Shown here: one piece after another, positions 62,325-64,000 of the stretch
How the letters are laid out: the number at the start of each line of letters is the position of its first letter
Position numbering within the stretch: position 1 is the first letter of the stretch
From: Corynebacterium simulans
GTDB lineage: Bacteria > Actinomycetota > Actinomycetes > Mycobacteriales > Mycobacteriaceae
DNA length: 64,000 nt
NCBI RefSeq assembly: GCF_001586215.1
Contig: NZ_CP014634.1
Coordinates: 124,001 to 188,000 of the forward strand
Direction of reading: 5' to 3'
Program-made: the position numbers and the translations under genes
Notes under the pieces: generated by a model
Databases searched by the model: none
What the model was told of the DNA's origin: nothing
The model's input: only the letters and a program-made list of their open reading frames with translations

Positions 62325-62536
62325 CGTGCCTCCCCAATAATCGCTAGTACGTCACCGCCATAGACTGCGGCAAAGTCTTCAGTACACAACTTATCCACCA
62401 CTCCACGTCCCGGGACTACGACGGGAGCTTCTAGTTTGGTGGCCTCCACGGTAGCGATGGCATCTCCCGCAGAGACCTCTTGGCCCACGCTCACGTGAAA
62501 ACGCACAGTGCCGGCAAAAGGTGCGCAAATGTTCAT
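62321..62536 (-). CDS. Free-standing biotin/lipoyl-attachment domain protein (BCCP-like)
   Basis: A 71-residue protein that is only a biotinyl/lipoyl domain: APFAGTV (about 5-11), SVGQEVSAGDAIATVEATKL (about 16-35) and VVVPGRGVV. The modified lysine would be Lys34 in EATKLEAP. The usual motif is EAMKM, so both methionines next to the lysine are replaced. No carboxylase gene is in the window. It lies between recG and rsmD; in Mycobacterium tuberculosis the gene at this place is a full pyruvate carboxylase. It may be a carrier used by a carboxylase encoded elsewhere. Confidence 0.85.
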   Translation of the reverse strand: MNICAPFAGTVRFHVSVGQEVSAGDAIATVEATKLEAPVVVPGRGVVDKLCTEDFAAVYGGDVLAIIGEAR

Positions 62537-62546
62537 GGGCTCTAGA

Positions 62547-64000
62547 TTAGTTCTTTTCTAGGTATTCCTGCTCGCTCTCGGTCATGTTCCGGGTTAATTC
62601 CACCGCCAATTCTGGGTTGCGCTGCACTAAACGGTACGCATCATCGTGCGTGCGCTCAATGATGTCGCGGTCATGGGCCAAGTCCAGCAGGCGCAGCGAG
62701 CGCTGGGTTCCCGATTGCAGGGTGCCCAGGATGTCTCCCTCGTGGCGCTGTTGCAGGTCAATCTCCGCCAACTCGAAGCCTGAGGTGGTGTCCGCAATCT
62801 GCATGATGCGTTTAAAAGAGCCCGTGTTTTCCGCCGCGGTGGTATGGAACAGGCAGATGGAAGCATTGCCGCCGCGGCCGACGCGGCCCCGCAGCTGATG
62901 CAGCTGCGAGACACCAAAGTTCTCGGACTCGCGAATGAGCATCACCGTGGCATTGGGCACGTCAACGCCGACCTCGATGACGGTCGTAGAGACCAACACA
63001 TCTGTTTCACCCCGCGCAAAGCGCGACATGACCTCATCTTTATCGTTCATGCGACCATGCAGAACGTCGAGTTTAAGGTCACGTAGCGGTCCGGCCTGGA
63101 GTTGGGACGCCACCTCGAGTACGCCACCTTCTCCCTCGATGCGCGGGCAGACGATATAGGCCTGGTGGCCAGCCTGCACCTCCTCACGGATGCGCGCTAA
63201 AGCACGCTGCACCCAGGCTGGTGCCCATTCCGGAACCACGCTGGACTGGATGGGCTTGCGCCCGCCAGGCAGCTCGCGCAGGGTAGATACCGCCAAGTCA
63301 CCGAAGACAGTCATGGCGATGGTGCGCGGAATCGGCGTTGCCGTCATGACCAGCATGTGTGGGCTCGTGCCCTCTCGAGTTTTCGAGCGCAGGCTATCGC
63401 GCTGCTCCACGCCAAAGCGATGCTGCTCGTCTACTACCACGAGACCTAGGTCGAAGAACTCTACAGAGTCCTGGATAATGGCGTGCGTGCCGATGACGAT
63501 GTCGGCCTCGCCGGAGACAATGTCCAGCAGTGCCTGGCGCTTTTCCGCAGAGCGCTGGGAACCGGTCAGGACGGCGACCTTGACGCCATCGGGCACGCTC
63601 GCGCTAATCGACGCCCCGTGCTGCGCCGCCAGCACCTCAGTCGGTGCGAGCAGTGCCGCCTGTTTGCCTGCATCGACCGCCTGCAACATCGCACACGTAG
63701 CCACCATGGTCTTGCCGGAACCAACCTCGCCCTGCAGCAGGCGCATCATGGGCAGTGTGCCGCAGAGGTCTTCGTCGATTTCCGCAATGACCTTACGCTG
63801 CCCTGCCGTTAGTTCGAAGGGTAGGTTGCTCAGCAGCCCATCACGGTAGCCGTCCAAGATGGAAGGCATCGCCACGGCGGTACGCGCCTTGAAGTCGCGT
63901 TGGCGCAGGGCCATGACGAGGCCAATGGACAAAGCCTCGTTGTACTTCAAACGCTGAATAGCTCTTTCCGGGCCAGCCGCTGTGGGCTCGTGGACTTCAC
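62547..64000 (-). CDS. recG: RecG, ATP-dependent DNA helicase (5' end outside window)
   Basis: About 484 C-terminal codons of the branched-DNA helicase; the frame is still open at the window edge. Helicase motifs are LLQGEVGSGKTMVA (Walker A), VVDEQHRFGVEQR (DEQH box in place of DEAD), VMTATPIPRTIAM, and motifs V-VI in VDVPNATVMLI and QLRGRVGRGG. The missing N-terminus would hold the wedge domain. Stop codon 10 bases before the biotinyl-domain gene. Confidence 0.96.
   Translation of the reverse strand, partial: EVHEPTAAGPERAIQRLKYNEALSIGLVMALRQRDFKARTAVAMPSILDGYRDGLLSNLPFELTAGQRKVIAEIDEDLCGTLPMMRLLQGEVGSGKTMVATCAMLQAVDAGKQAALLAPTEVLAAQHGASISASVPDGVKVAVLTGSQRSAEKRQALLDIVSGEADIVIGTHAIIQDSVEFFDLGLVVVDEQHRFGVEQRDSLRSKTREGTSPHMLVMTATPIPRTIAMTVFGDLAVSTLRELPGGRKPIQSSVVPEWAPAWVQRALARIREEVQAGHQAYIVCPRIEGEGGVLEVASQLQAGPLRDLKLDVLHGRMNDKDEVMSRFARGETDVLVSTTVIEVGVDVPNATVMLIRESENFGVSQLHQLRGRVGRGGNASICLFHTTAAENTGSFKRIMQIADTTSGFELAEIDLQQRHEGDILGTLQSGTQRSLRLLDLAHDRDIIERTHDDAYRLVQRNPELAVELTRNMTESEQEYLEKN

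Overview
This is a 64 kb stretch of a high-G+C actinobacterial chromosome, almost certainly Corynebacterium. The gene order sufR-mptB-ABC transporter-ctaA-qor-ctaB-tkt-tal-zwf-opcA-pgl-secG-tpiA-pgk-gap-whiA-yvcK-rapZ-uvrC-ribH/BA/E/D-rpe-rsmB-fmt-def-priA-metK-coaBC-rpoZ-gmk-mihF-pyrF-carBA-pyrCBR is the core layout known from C. glutamicum and relatives. A near-perfect McbR-type operator in front of metK, mycolata lipoglycan genes (mptB) and actinobacterial signature proteins (WhiA, OpcA, MihF, degenerate PriA) support this. No rRNA, tRNA, phage, IS element or CRISPR array was found.

Layout: 1-2.7 kb is an accessory block, a partial ECF-type importer operon with a nucleoside hydrolase plus the tail of a broken polar amino-acid ABC ATPase. 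2.7-10.7 kb holds an ABC-F ATPase and the complete SufRBDCSUT iron-sulfur assembly operon, closed by a strong terminator at 4.4 kb. 10.8-15.7 kb has mptB, an ABC-2 exporter and ctaA/qor, several with leaderless-type starts. 16.7-24.5 kb has ctaB facing the pentose-phosphate operon tkt-tal-zwf-opcA-pgl. 24.6-28.2 kb has secG and the glycolytic cluster tpiA-pgk-gap; the ppc gene that sits between tpiA and secG in C. glutamicum is missing. 28.6-34.3 kb is whiA-yvcK-rapZ-uvrC and a PH-domain membrane protein. 34.3-41.7 kb is riboflavin synthesis with rpe, rsmB, fmt and def. 41.8-47.9 kb is priA, metK, coaBC, rpoZ, gmk and mihF. 48.1-56.5 kb is the pyrimidine operon pyrRBC-carAB-pyrF with a likely PyrR-binding leader. 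56.9-60.5 kb is a SRPBCC-SDR fusion gene followed by four YbjN-like genes. 60.5-64 kb is a TauE/SafE permease, coaD, rsmD, a free-standing biotinyl domain and recG, which runs off the window.

The window is mostly central metabolism: Fe-S assembly and heme A for respiration, NADPH and ribose-5-phosphate supply, then the pathways that consume them (riboflavin, pyrimidines, GMP, CoA, SAM). The least explained piece is the row of four small YbjN-like genes at 58.4-60.5 kb, which appear to alternate between two sub-types (A-B-A-B). Other points of note are short 13-15 bp tandem duplications at the 3' ends of sufR, pgl and ribD, the structured mihF leader, the variant biotinylation motif, and an inverted repeat upstream of ctaA.
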